From Corynebacterium sp. KPL1814 (GTDB lineage: Bacteria; Actinomycetota; Actinomycetes; Mycobacteriales; Mycobacteriaceae): 64,000 nt of DNA. The notes below the pieces were generated by a model. That model did no database searches. It worked only from the letters and a program-made list of their open reading frames with translations, and had not been told where the DNA came from. The first letter of the stretch is position 1. Each line of letters begins with the position of its first letter. The translations under genes were made by a program, and so were the position numbers. This document shows, one piece after another, positions 10,642-17,627 of this stretch. The stretch lies in contig NZ_KI515778.1 in the NCBI RefSeq assembly GCF_000478175.1, positions 133,237 through 197,236 on the forward strand. The letters run 5' to 3'.

Positions 10642-11061
10642 TTAGACAAAGGCCAGCCGGCGCGTGCCATCCACGTGGGGGAAGGCGATAAAACTTATAC
10701 CTGAGACCGCAACCCACACCAGCGCCGAGCCCCACGCGGGCAGGCCCAGGATGGGCGCGAGCATGATGAGAAGCCATAGAATCATCAGCGGTACTAGCTG
10801 CGCGATGGTGGGGATGAGGTCGGCATCGTGCCGGTCGGCATAGGAGCGCATCTCGCGGCGGTAGGGGTGGGCAAAGACCAAGACGAATGCCGCCACGAGG
10901 CAGACCGCGGCCCCAGATAGGGTGGCGAAGAAATGGGTGCGGGTGGTCAGCAGCGCGACGGTGGCACCGAGCAGGATGGAGGATCCGAGGCGCACCCACG
11001 GCGGGGTGGGGATGGGGGTTGGATTCTCGCGCATAGCACCGTAGGCCTCGTTCAGGTTCAT
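10642..11061 (-). CDS. Small membrane protein, unknown function
   Basis: This 139-residue protein has four hydrophobic segments (about 28-43, 46-65, 87-106 and 108-127) and short charged loops; the middle loop is HPYRREMRSYADRHDADLIP. Start ATG 11061 is back to back with imuA'. I recognise no catalytic motif. Third-position GC and the lack of a better opposite frame make it a real gene. It may have no link to the mutasome other than position. Confidence 0.75.
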   Translation of the reverse strand: MNLNEAYGAMRENPTPIPTPPWVRLGSSILLGATVALLTTRTHFFATLSGAAVCLVAAFVLVFAHPYRREMRSYADRHDADLIPTIAQLVPLMILWLLIMLAPILGLPAWGSALVWVAVSGISFIAFPHVDGTRRLAFV

Positions 11062-11078
11062 GCGCTTAAGACTACCAT

Positions 11079-11094
11079 TCGAACATACAGTTGC
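11079..11094 (+). promoter_or_regulatory. Possible degenerate LexA half-site before imuA'
   Basis: TCGAACA at 11079-11085 matches one half of the corynebacterial SOS box (TCGAAMANNTGTTCGA). The other half (CAGTTGC) is poor. Position upstream of a mutasome operon makes it worth listing, but the match is weak. Confidence 0.3.
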
Positions 11095-11125
11095 ATGTGT
11101 CCGGTCGAGGGTTCATACTGTGTGG

Positions 11126-11788
11126 GTGAGTCAAACGAACGTTCGCCTAGAAAAAGCGGTAGCGGGGCTGGGGAGGTCCGACCGCGTTGCGGTGCTGCGC
11201 GCCCGCATGCAGGCGATGGAGCAGGAAGATGAAGACGAGCTGGTAGATACCGTTCCCCACCTGGCGCGGCTACTTCCCGCAGGTGGGCTCGCCCGGCGGA
11301 AGGTGGTCTCGTGCGCGGAGTGTCCCGCGCTCGTGGTGGAGCTTATCTGCCATCTTACGGCCCGCGGGGGCCATGTGGGGATAGTAGGGTGGCCGGATCT
11401 TTCTCTCGCACAAGTTGCCGAAATGGGGAGTCTCAATAACGTGGTCACCGTCCCCGATCCGGGCCTGGAGTCATGGGCGGTAACCAGCGTGCTGGCAGAG
11501 GGGATGGACCTTATCATCCACCATGGCCCGCCCGGCGAGCTGAGCCCGGCGAAGGCGCGGCCGGTGTGGGCGAAGATCCGCGGCGGGCAGGCCGCGGTGC
11601 TGACCGTGGGCGCGCGGCTGCCGGGCACCGCGGTGCGCATTGGGGCGGAGGTGAGTACGTATCGGGGCATCGGCAAGGGCAGCGGGCGCATCCGCGGCGT
11701 GGATATCGATCTTGCGGTGGACTCGAAAAAGGGCACCGCGCGCGGGAGCCTCACCATGGGCGAAGCCCGCAGGTTGGAGGCCGTATGA
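11126..11788 (+). CDS. imuA': ImuA'-like mutasome accessory protein
   Basis: This RecA-fold-like accessory protein, about 220 residues, is encoded directly before imuB, as in other actinobacterial imuA'-imuB cassettes. ImuA' and ImuB bring the error-prone polymerase DnaE2 to damaged DNA. Visible parts are the N-terminal helix with VAVLRARMQAME, a central segment GIVGWPDLSLAQVAEMGSL and a C-terminal strand region ending GSLTMGEARRLEAV. Start: GTG 11126 sits 6 bases after CATACT (leaderless); GTG 11120 with a GAGGG is an alternative. Its stop overlaps the imuB ATG by four bases. The divergent membrane gene starts 64 bases away. Confidence 0.8.
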   Translation: MSQTNVRLEKAVAGLGRSDRVAVLRARMQAMEQEDEDELVDTVPHLARLLPAGGLARRKVVSCAECPALVVELICHLTARGGHVGIVGWPDLSLAQVAEMGSLNNVVTVPDPGLESWAVTSVLAEGMDLIIHHGPPGELSPAKARPVWAKIRGGQAAVLTVGARLPGTAVRIGAEVSTYRGIGKGSGRIRGVDIDLAVDSKKGTARGSLTMGEARRLEAV

Positions 11789-13317
11789 GGGTGGCCGCGG
11801 TGTGGTTTCCGGATTGGCCCATCCAGGCGGTTGGGCAGGCGGGGCCGGTGCTGATCGCGCGCAATCATGCGGTGCTGGTGTGCGATAGCGCGGCGCGCCG
11901 GGCGGGCATTCGGCGTGGGATGCGCCTGCGCCAGGCCCAGGCGATTTGCCCTGAGGTAAAGGTGGTGGAGGCGAACCCGGATAGGGACGGCGCGGCCTTC
12001 GCGGAGATTGCGGCGGGCTTGGACGCCGTGGCCTCGTCCGTGGAGGTGCTGCGGCCCGGCCTGGCCATCGTGGACGCGGGGGCGGCGCTGCGCTACCACG
12101 GGCCGGAGGCGCTGGAGATGCTTGCCGATGCCACCGCGCACGTCGGTTTTGATTCCACCCTCGGCGTGGCAGACGAGATTGCCACGGCCATCATCGCGGC
12201 CCGACATCGCAGGGTAGGCGCGGTGGTGCCGGAGGGCGAGTCGCGGGATTTCTTGGCCGCCCAGCCCGTGGGCGTCTTAGCCGCGGAGGCTGCGTTGGGG
12301 TTTTCTGCGGAATTTGTGGCCCAGCTGCAGAAATTGGGCGTGCGCCGGCTGGGTGATGTGGCGGCGCTGCCGTTTAAGCAGATGGTTACCCGGTTTGGGC
12401 AGCAGGGCAAGCGCGCGCACGAGGTGGCGCACGCGCGGGCGGACCAGCGCGTGTCCCCGGAAATGGCGCGGCCCGAACTGTCCGTGAGCAGCGAGCAATC
12501 CATCGAGCGCGTGGATGCGGCGGCATTCGTGGCCCGGCAATTGGCCGCGCAGCTGCACGTGCGGTTGGCGGAGGCGGAAGTGGTGTGCATGCGCCTGCGC
12601 GTGGTGGCGGAGCTGGCCACTGGTGAAACTGTGGCCCGGGTATGGCGCACGCACGAGGCGCTCACGGAGCAGGCGACCGCGGACCGGGTGCGCTGGCAGC
12701 TGGATGGGTGGCTTACGGCGGCGCGGTCGAGCGGCAAGGACGGCGCCGCGATCGTGCGGCTGGTGCTCGAACCGGTGGAGGTGGCTAGGCCGCAGGCCGA
12801 TGGCCTCTGGGGCGGGGATGCCTCACAGGAACAGGTCAAGCGGGTAATTTCGCGCGTGCAATCGCAGCTGGGCATAGATCGCGTCTTGCAGCCGCGGGCC
12901 GCCGGTGGCCGTGGGGTGGCCGAGCGCATCGAGTACGTTCCCTACGGGGAGCAGCGCGATGCCACGCCACAAGGCAGCTGGCCAGGTAGGATCCCCGCGC
13001 CGCTTCCCGCGCGCCTAGGCGGCGGGCCGAACCATCCGGCCGCGCGCATTCGGCTTATCGATGCCGCCGCGCGGGACGTCATCGTCACCGCTGAGGCCCT
13101 CCTATCCTCTGTGCCCGTGGCGCTCGGGTGGGGCGCGCACCGCTACCGCGTCATTGGCTGGGCTGGCCCGTGGCCGGTGGATACGCAGTGGTGGACCGAA
13201 AAGCCACAGCACGCGGCGCGGCTACAAATTGTGGGTCAAGCTGAGCGGGGGCAACGCCAGCGCGCCTGGCTCTTGGTGTGGTCAGAGGGGCGCTGGCGCG
13301 TGGAGGCGACGTATTAG
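11785..13317 (+). CDS. imuB: ImuB, Y-family polymerase-like mutasome protein
   Basis: This 510-residue protein has a Y-family DNA polymerase fold (WFPDWPIQAV at the start; GMRLRQAQAICPEV; AIVDAGAALRYHGPEAL; helix-hairpin-helix LQKLGVRRLGDVAALP at about 180). The acidic catalytic residues typical of active Y polymerases are not in their usual motifs, as expected for ImuB, which acts as a hub for DnaE2 and the sliding clamp. ATG 11785 lies in an ATGA overlap with imuA', so translation is coupled. Its partner dnaE2 lies 4.3 kb downstream, beyond the methionine transporter. The last bases overlap the convergent lipoprotein gene. Confidence 0.9.
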   Translation: MRVAAVWFPDWPIQAVGQAGPVLIARNHAVLVCDSAARRAGIRRGMRLRQAQAICPEVKVVEANPDRDGAAFAEIAAGLDAVASSVEVLRPGLAIVDAGAALRYHGPEALEMLADATAHVGFDSTLGVADEIATAIIAARHRRVGAVVPEGESRDFLAAQPVGVLAAEAALGFSAEFVAQLQKLGVRRLGDVAALPFKQMVTRFGQQGKRAHEVAHARADQRVSPEMARPELSVSSEQSIERVDAAAFVARQLAAQLHVRLAEAEVVCMRLRVVAELATGETVARVWRTHEALTEQATADRVRWQLDGWLTAARSSGKDGAAIVRLVLEPVEVARPQADGLWGGDASQEQVKRVISRVQSQLGIDRVLQPRAAGGRGVAERIEYVPYGEQRDATPQGSWPGRIPAPLPARLGGGPNHPAARIRLIDAAARDVIVTAEALLSSVPVALGWGAHRYRVIGWAGPWPVDTQWWTEKPQHAARLQIVGQAERGQRQRAWLLVWSEGRWRVEATY

Positions 13318-13871
13318 GAGCGAATATCTACCACGAGGCGCGTGGGATTTTCTAGCACCTGTACGGAATAAGGCTTGCGCTGGTTCATGCCGATGACAAA
13401 CTGGCTGCGGCCCTCATAGGTGCGGCCGTTGACCACTTGGGTAATAACGCCACCGGCGGGGGCGTCGACGACGCCGATGCGCGGCTCGTCGATGCCGGCC
13501 TCAAACGGATAGACCACGCCGTCGATATTGACATTGAGCGCGGTATCGCCGGCGTAGTTAATGGGTTGGCCAGAGCCTTGCTGCTTGGGATTATCGGCGT
13601 AATCCACGAACCATCCTGGGGAACCCTCGCCCTCGAGCTCGAAAACGGCGCGCTCGAAACCATCGTGCTGGCCCACGCGCACCTTGGTCACCACGAGTTC
13701 TGAGGGGGCCTCAGGGCGCAGCGTTTTCATGCTCATATCCGCCTCACCCAGAGGGTTGATGTGCGAGTTTCCCACAGAGGCCGCCATGGTGGTGTCATCC
13801 GCTGATTCGGTGCTGCAGCCGGTGAGGAAGGCTGCGGCGGCAAGCAGGAGTGAGAGGCGGGCTTTATACAT
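13314..13871 (-). CDS. AMIN-like domain lipoprotein
   Basis: This 185-residue secreted lipoprotein has signal peptide MYKARLSLLLAAAAFLTGC with the lipobox LTGC, so the mature protein begins at Cys19. The rest is a beta-rich AMIN-like domain: VTKVRVGQHDGFERAVFEL, then PGWFVDYAD and an end RLVVDIRS. AMIN-type domains bind cell-wall or envelope partners; the ligand here is unknown. ATG 13871 is chosen because the lipobox spacing is right; GTG two codons upstream is possible. Its last four bases overlap the end of imuB. Confidence 0.85.
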   Translation of the reverse strand: MYKARLSLLLAAAAFLTGCSTESADDTTMAASVGNSHINPLGEADMSMKTLRPEAPSELVVTKVRVGQHDGFERAVFELEGEGSPGWFVDYADNPKQQGSGQPINYAGDTALNVNIDGVVYPFEAGIDEPRIGVVDAPAGGVITQVVNGRTYEGRSQFVIGMNQRKPYSVQVLENPTRLVVDIRS

Positions 13872-13981
13872 GACCACTAGAGTATAATTTCTAGTAATTA
13901 CTGCCTAGCGTTGGGGGCAGATCTTGACCGAATTGTTGCCAAATATGTGAGCTGAGTTGCAGACAGGTTAGGCTAGGGTAC

Positions 13982-14854
13982 ATGACCGATTTCTGTTCAG
14001 ATTACCAGGTGGAACCGCTGCCCGGCACGGCGAAAAAAGAGTCCGTGTTTGTCCTCTTTGAGTGGCCCGGCGGCTGGTCGCGCGATGTGCTTGATGGCGA
14101 TACTTTTGGCCCGGAGCTCACGGCCGAGCTGAAGGAAAAGCTCAAGGGTCAGGCCGGGCTGCAATTGATTCGCCGCCCCGGCCGCGATGGCCGCCAAATC
14201 GGCACCATGCACCGGTGCTACCTGGTGTGGGCCGAGCAGGGCGTGATGGAATTGGTCCTTTTGACCGGCCCGGAAAAGATCCTGGATTTGGATCTCACCG
14301 CGCCGGGCCGCAATGGGGGAGGAATCCTCGATACGCCGCTGGTTTTGGTGTGCACCCATGCTAAGCGCGATAAGTGCTGCGCCGTGAAGGGCCGGCCGCT
14401 CGCCGCGGAGCTGGTGGAGGATTACCCGGATTTGGTGTGGGAGACCTCGCACACGAAGGGGCACCGCTTCGCGCCCTCGGTCATGCTCATGCCCTGGGGG
14501 TATTCCTTTGGCCGGATGAATAAGGAAGCCGCCGCGCAGATGATTGCGGCGGCGGCGGAAGGAAAGTATTTCTACCCGGTCAATCGCGGGCGCGGCATCT
14601 TCGGCCCGCGCGGCCAGGTGGCGGAGTTGGCAGTAGCGCGCGAGCTTATCGATGCCTCCGAGGATCTCTACTACGGCCAGCTCCACGCAGAAGACGCGAA
14701 GCAGGGCACGGTGGTCACGCATGCCGATGGCCGGCGGTGGAGCGTGGCACTCGAGCAGCGCGCCGTGGAAGGAGTGGTCTCTTCCTGCGGCGACGCGCCC
14801 AAGACCGGCAAGGCGCTTGTGGCCACGGGTGTGGAGCTTATTAGCGGCGCATAA
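13982..14854 (+). CDS. Sucrase/ferredoxin-like family protein
   Basis: This 290-residue protein of the sucrase/ferredoxin-like family has a thioredoxin-like fold with a probable 2Fe-2S site. Characteristic motifs are the N-terminal CSDY, the LVCTHAKRDKCCAVKGRPLA segment (about 121-139) and HTKGHRFAPSVMLMP (about 157-171). A strand-rich end follows (GTVVTHADGRRWSV). Its role is not established in bacteria. ATG 13982 lies 7 bases after TAGGCT, so the message is probably leaderless. It runs convergent with metI, and the two overlap by 14 bases. Confidence 0.85.
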   Translation: MTDFCSDYQVEPLPGTAKKESVFVLFEWPGGWSRDVLDGDTFGPELTAELKEKLKGQAGLQLIRRPGRDGRQIGTMHRCYLVWAEQGVMELVLLTGPEKILDLDLTAPGRNGGGILDTPLVLVCTHAKRDKCCAVKGRPLAAELVEDYPDLVWETSHTKGHRFAPSVMLMPWGYSFGRMNKEAAAQMIAAAAEGKYFYPVNRGRGIFGPRGQVAELAVARELIDASEDLYYGQLHAEDAKQGTVVTHADGRRWSVALEQRAVEGVVSSCGDAPKTGKALVATGVELISGA

Positions 14855-15521
14855 CCTTGGAGGAGAGCCAGTTGCCAAAGAACTGCGCGGCCTGCACCAG
14901 CACGATGATAATAAGCGTGGCCACGACGGTAACTTCCCATTCGAAGGCGCGGTAGCCGTAGACGATGGCGAAGTCACCCAGTCCGCCGCCGCCGACGTAG
15001 CCGGCCATGGCGGACATATCCACGATGGCGATAAACAGGAAGGTATAGCCCAGAATCAGCGGGCCGAGGGCCTCCGGGATGATCACGGAGGTAATGATCT
15101 TCCACGGCGATGCACCCATGGCGCGGGCGGCCTCGATAACGCCTGGATCGATGGCCACGAGGTTTTGTTCCACCACGCGCGCCACGGAGAACGTGGCGGC
15201 GATGACCATCACGAAGGTGGCCGGCTCGCGGCCGATGGACCCGCCCATCACGGCGACGGTGAGCGGCTGCGCGAACGCCAGCAAAATAATAAACGGGATG
15301 GGGCGAACGAAGTTCACCAGCAGGTTGACCACCAGGTAGACGGCCTTATTCTGCAGGATGCCGCCCGGGCGGGCGGTGTAGAGCAAGATGCCGAGCCCCA
15401 GGCCCAGAATGCCGGCGACGACGAGGGTGGTCGAGACCATGATGAGGGTGTCGACGATGGCATCGACAAGCGATCCGCCCAAGCGGTCCCAGTCGGCGGC
15501 GGCGAGATAGTTGACGTTCAT
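14841..15521 (-). CDS. metI: Methionine ABC transporter permease
   Basis: This 226-residue inner-membrane permease has five to six hydrophobic helices and the cytoplasmic coupling motif EAARAMGASPWKI (about 142-154), which docks on MetN. With MetN and MetQ it imports D/L-methionine. Start ATG 15521 overlaps the metN stop by four bases. It is last in metQ-metN-metI. The 3' end overlaps the sucrase-like gene on the other strand. Confidence 0.95.
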   Translation of the reverse strand: MNVNYLAAADWDRLGGSLVDAIVDTLIMVSTTLVVAGILGLGLGILLYTARPGGILQNKAVYLVVNLLVNFVRPIPFIILLAFAQPLTVAVMGGSIGREPATFVMVIAATFSVARVVEQNLVAIDPGVIEAARAMGASPWKIITSVIIPEALGPLILGYTFLFIAIVDMSAMAGYVGGGGLGDFAIVYGYRAFEWEVTVVATLIIIVLVQAAQFFGNWLSSKVMRR

Positions 15522-16555
15522 CGTTCAATCTCCTCAATTTGAGTGGTGGCAGATAGGGCGCGGTAGAACTCTTCGATGGCGGCATCGTCGCCGCTCAAGC
15601 GCACGGTGAGCTTGCCAAAGGAGTGCTGCTGCAAGGTAGTAATGCCGCCGTGGACGACGGCGATGGATACGCCCGCATCCTTCAGCTTGGCCGCGGCGCC
15701 GAAAAAGCCCGATTCCTCGGTCAGGTTGATGGTAAACAGGCGGCCTTCGTGGGCGAGCAGGTCATCGGTTTCCACCACGTCGGGCTCATTGCGCAGCGAG
15801 GTGGCGACGAATTTGGCGGCCACGGCGGTCTGGGGATTGGAAAAGACCTGGTAGACGCTGCCTTGTTCCACAACGTGGCCATTTTCCATCACCGCAACCT
15901 TATCCGCGATGGAGCGCACGACCTCCATTTCGTGGGTGATGACCACGATGGTGATGCCGAGCTCCTTATTTACCCGGCGCAGCAAGTCAAGGACTTCCTG
16001 CGTGGTGGTGGGGTCGAGGGCGGACGTGGCTTCGTCGGCAAGCAGCAGCGACGGATTCGTGGCCAAGGCGCGCGCGATGCCCACGCGCTGCTTTTGGCCG
16101 CCGGAAAGCTGCTCCGGGTAGCTTTTTCCCTTATCTCCCAGGCCAACAAAATCCAGCAGCTCCTGCACGCGCTGTTGGCGCTCGCGCTTGCCGATGCCCT
16201 GCAGCTGCAGCGGGTATTCAATATTGCCCGCCGCAGTGCGGGAGTTCATGAGGTTAAACTGCTGGAAGATCATGCCGATATTGCGGCGGATGCCGCGCAG
16301 CTTCTTTTCGGACATGCCGACGATATTTTGGCCATCGAGCAGCAATTCGCCGGAGGTGGGCGTGTCCAGGCCGTTGATCATGCGGACCAGGGTGGATTTG
16401 CCGGCGCCGGAGTAGCCGATGATGCCGATAATTTCGCCGGAATCGACGGTTAAGGAGACATCGTCAAGAGCTTTGACCTCGGCCTTTTTCTGCTGGAAGA
16501 CCTTGGTGATATTGCGGAACTCGATGCGAGTGCCGTTCTGGGTGGAATCTGCCAC
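15518..16555 (-). CDS. metN: Methionine ABC transporter ATP-binding protein
   Basis: This 345-residue ATPase has Walker A GYSGAGKST, signature LSGGQKQR, Walker B LLLADEATSALDP, the H-loop VVITHEMEV and a C-terminal NIL regulatory domain (about 265-345) that binds methionine in related systems. The frame is open to 16621, but GTG 16555 is preceded by AAGGAC and begins the conserved part (ADSTQNGTRIEFRNITKVF). This also leaves the hairpin at 16585-16612 outside the gene. Confidence 0.95.
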   Translation of the reverse strand: MADSTQNGTRIEFRNITKVFQQKKAEVKALDDVSLTVDSGEIIGIIGYSGAGKSTLVRMINGLDTPTSGELLLDGQNIVGMSEKKLRGIRRNIGMIFQQFNLMNSRTAAGNIEYPLQLQGIGKRERQQRVQELLDFVGLGDKGKSYPEQLSGGQKQRVGIARALATNPSLLLADEATSALDPTTTQEVLDLLRRVNKELGITIVVITHEMEVVRSIADKVAVMENGHVVEQGSVYQVFSNPQTAVAAKFVATSLRNEPDVVETDDLLAHEGRLFTINLTEESGFFGAAAKLKDAGVSIAVVHGGITTLQQHSFGKLTVRLSGDDAAIEEFYRALSATTQIEEIER

Positions 16556-16584
16556 GGGTTGCGTCCTTAGCGGGGAAGTGCCAA

Positions 16585-16612
16585 ACCCCGCCGGGGTGAA
16601 AACCGGCGGGGT
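16585..16612 (-). terminator. Intra-operon hairpin between metQ and metN
   Basis: ACCCCGCCGG (16585-16594) pairs perfectly with CCGGCGGGGT (16603-16612) around an 8-base loop. Lying between metQ and metN, it probably lowers the level of the distal genes or protects the metQ mRNA end. Binding proteins are usually needed in excess. Confidence 0.6.
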
Positions 16613-16627
16613 AGAAGGCAAGGGTGA

Positions 16628-17491
16628 TTAGTCCAAATCTGCTTCGAGCTTGTCCAGGATTTCCTGGAGTTCTTCTGGGGTGCGCTCGACCTCGACGGAG
16701 GTGCCTGCGGAGTCCTCGTCGACGCCCTTTTGTACCGCATCGGAGTGCCAGAGCTCGGCGAGCTTCTTGATGTCCTCGTTATCGGCGTCTTCCTCGCGAA
16801 CGGCGAAGACGTTGATATAAGGCTCTGCCTCTTCGGAGTTCGGGTCATCCTGGAAGACGGCGGTGGCCGGGTCGATGCCGGCGCGCTCCAGGAAGGAGTT
16901 ATTGATAATCGCCGGGGTGCCCTCGCCGTGCGCGGATGGGGTTTGGGCTGCATCGACCGGCACGACCTTGACCTTGGACTTCTTCTCATCGATGTCCAGC
17001 GGGGTCGGGGTGATAAGCCCGTCCTTCTTCAAGGTGATAAGGCCTGCCTGGACCAGCACGTTGATGGCGCGGCCCTGGTTGGTGGAGTCATTCGGAATGG
17101 CAACTTCTTCGCCCTCGATGCCGTCGAGGGAGTCGTGGCCCTTCCAGAACAGCGCCAGCGGCACGATTTCGGTGGCGACGATGGGCACCAGGTTGGTGCC
17201 GTTGCCGTGGTTGTACTCGGCCAGGAACTTCAGGTGCTGGAAGTTATTGGTATCCAGCTCGCCCTGGTTCAGGGCCTGGTTCGGGGTGTTGTAATCCGAG
17301 AAGGACTTGATGTCGATGTCGTAGCCGGCGTCCTTGGCTTCTTGCTCAAAGGCAACCCAGGCCTGCTTTGCATCATCGGTGGTGCCAACGGCGATGGTCT
17401 TGTCATCATCTGCGTCGGAGGAGCAGGCCACGAGGCTGGTGGCGGCGACGGTAACGGCGGCGGTAGCGGCCGCTGCGCGACGAATCTGCAT
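16628..17491 (-). CDS. metQ: Methionine-binding lipoprotein
   Basis: This 287-residue NlpA/MetQ-family substrate-binding protein has a signal peptide ending in the lipobox LVAC (Cys23), then the family core: FSDYNTPNQALNQGELDTNNFQH, VALFWKGHDS-type strands and PNDSTNQGRAINVLVQAG. It captures methionine outside the cell for MetNI. It is the first gene of the operon; ribosome site AAGGGG precedes ATG 17491. The tail (about 255-287) is rich in Glu. The promoter lies at 17537-17566. Confidence 0.95.
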   Translation of the reverse strand: MQIRRAAAATAAVTVAATSLVACSSDADDDKTIAVGTTDDAKQAWVAFEQEAKDAGYDIDIKSFSDYNTPNQALNQGELDTNNFQHLKFLAEYNHGNGTNLVPIVATEIVPLALFWKGHDSLDGIEGEEVAIPNDSTNQGRAINVLVQAGLITLKKDGLITPTPLDIDEKKSKVKVVPVDAAQTPSAHGEGTPAIINNSFLERAGIDPATAVFQDDPNSEEAEPYINVFAVREEDADNEDIKKLAELWHSDAVQKGVDEDSAGTSVEVERTPEELQEILDKLEADLD

Positions 17492-17536
17492 GAGGTCCCC
17501 TTACATGTAGGAGTTTAAATAAATTGACCGTTTAGC

Positions 17537-17566
17537 AATCTAGCAATAAGCGAACCGCTTTGTCTA
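17537..17566 (-). promoter_or_regulatory. metQNI promoter with McbR-like half-site
   Basis: On the minus strand TAGACA (17566-17561) and TAGATT (17542-17537) are spaced 18 bp and form a likely -35/-10 pair. The -35 lies within TAGACAAAGCGGTTCG (17551-17566). This resembles the McbR operator pattern TAGAC-N6-GTCTA in its left half and the GT of the right half, and it matches the motif found twice upstream of metY. Confidence 0.45.
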
Positions 17567-17595
17567 TTGAACACGTCTCATCACGCCGGGTTGTG

Positions 17596-17627
17596 TAGAA
17601 CACTAATTCGACACTACCCTGTGAAGG
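17596..17627 (+). promoter_or_regulatory. LexA (SOS) box and -10 of dnaE2
   Basis: TAGAACACTAATTCGA at 17596-17611 matches the corynebacterial SOS box TCGAAMANNTGTTCGA at 11 of 14 fixed positions. TACCCT at 17615-17620 is a possible -10 that lies 7 bases before the GTG start at 17628. A bound LexA would cover the promoter. Confidence 0.5.

Noticed and set aside
14652..15542. 296-codon plus-strand frame over metI
   Set aside because: Composition shadow; metI is complete on the minus strand with the permease coupling motif.
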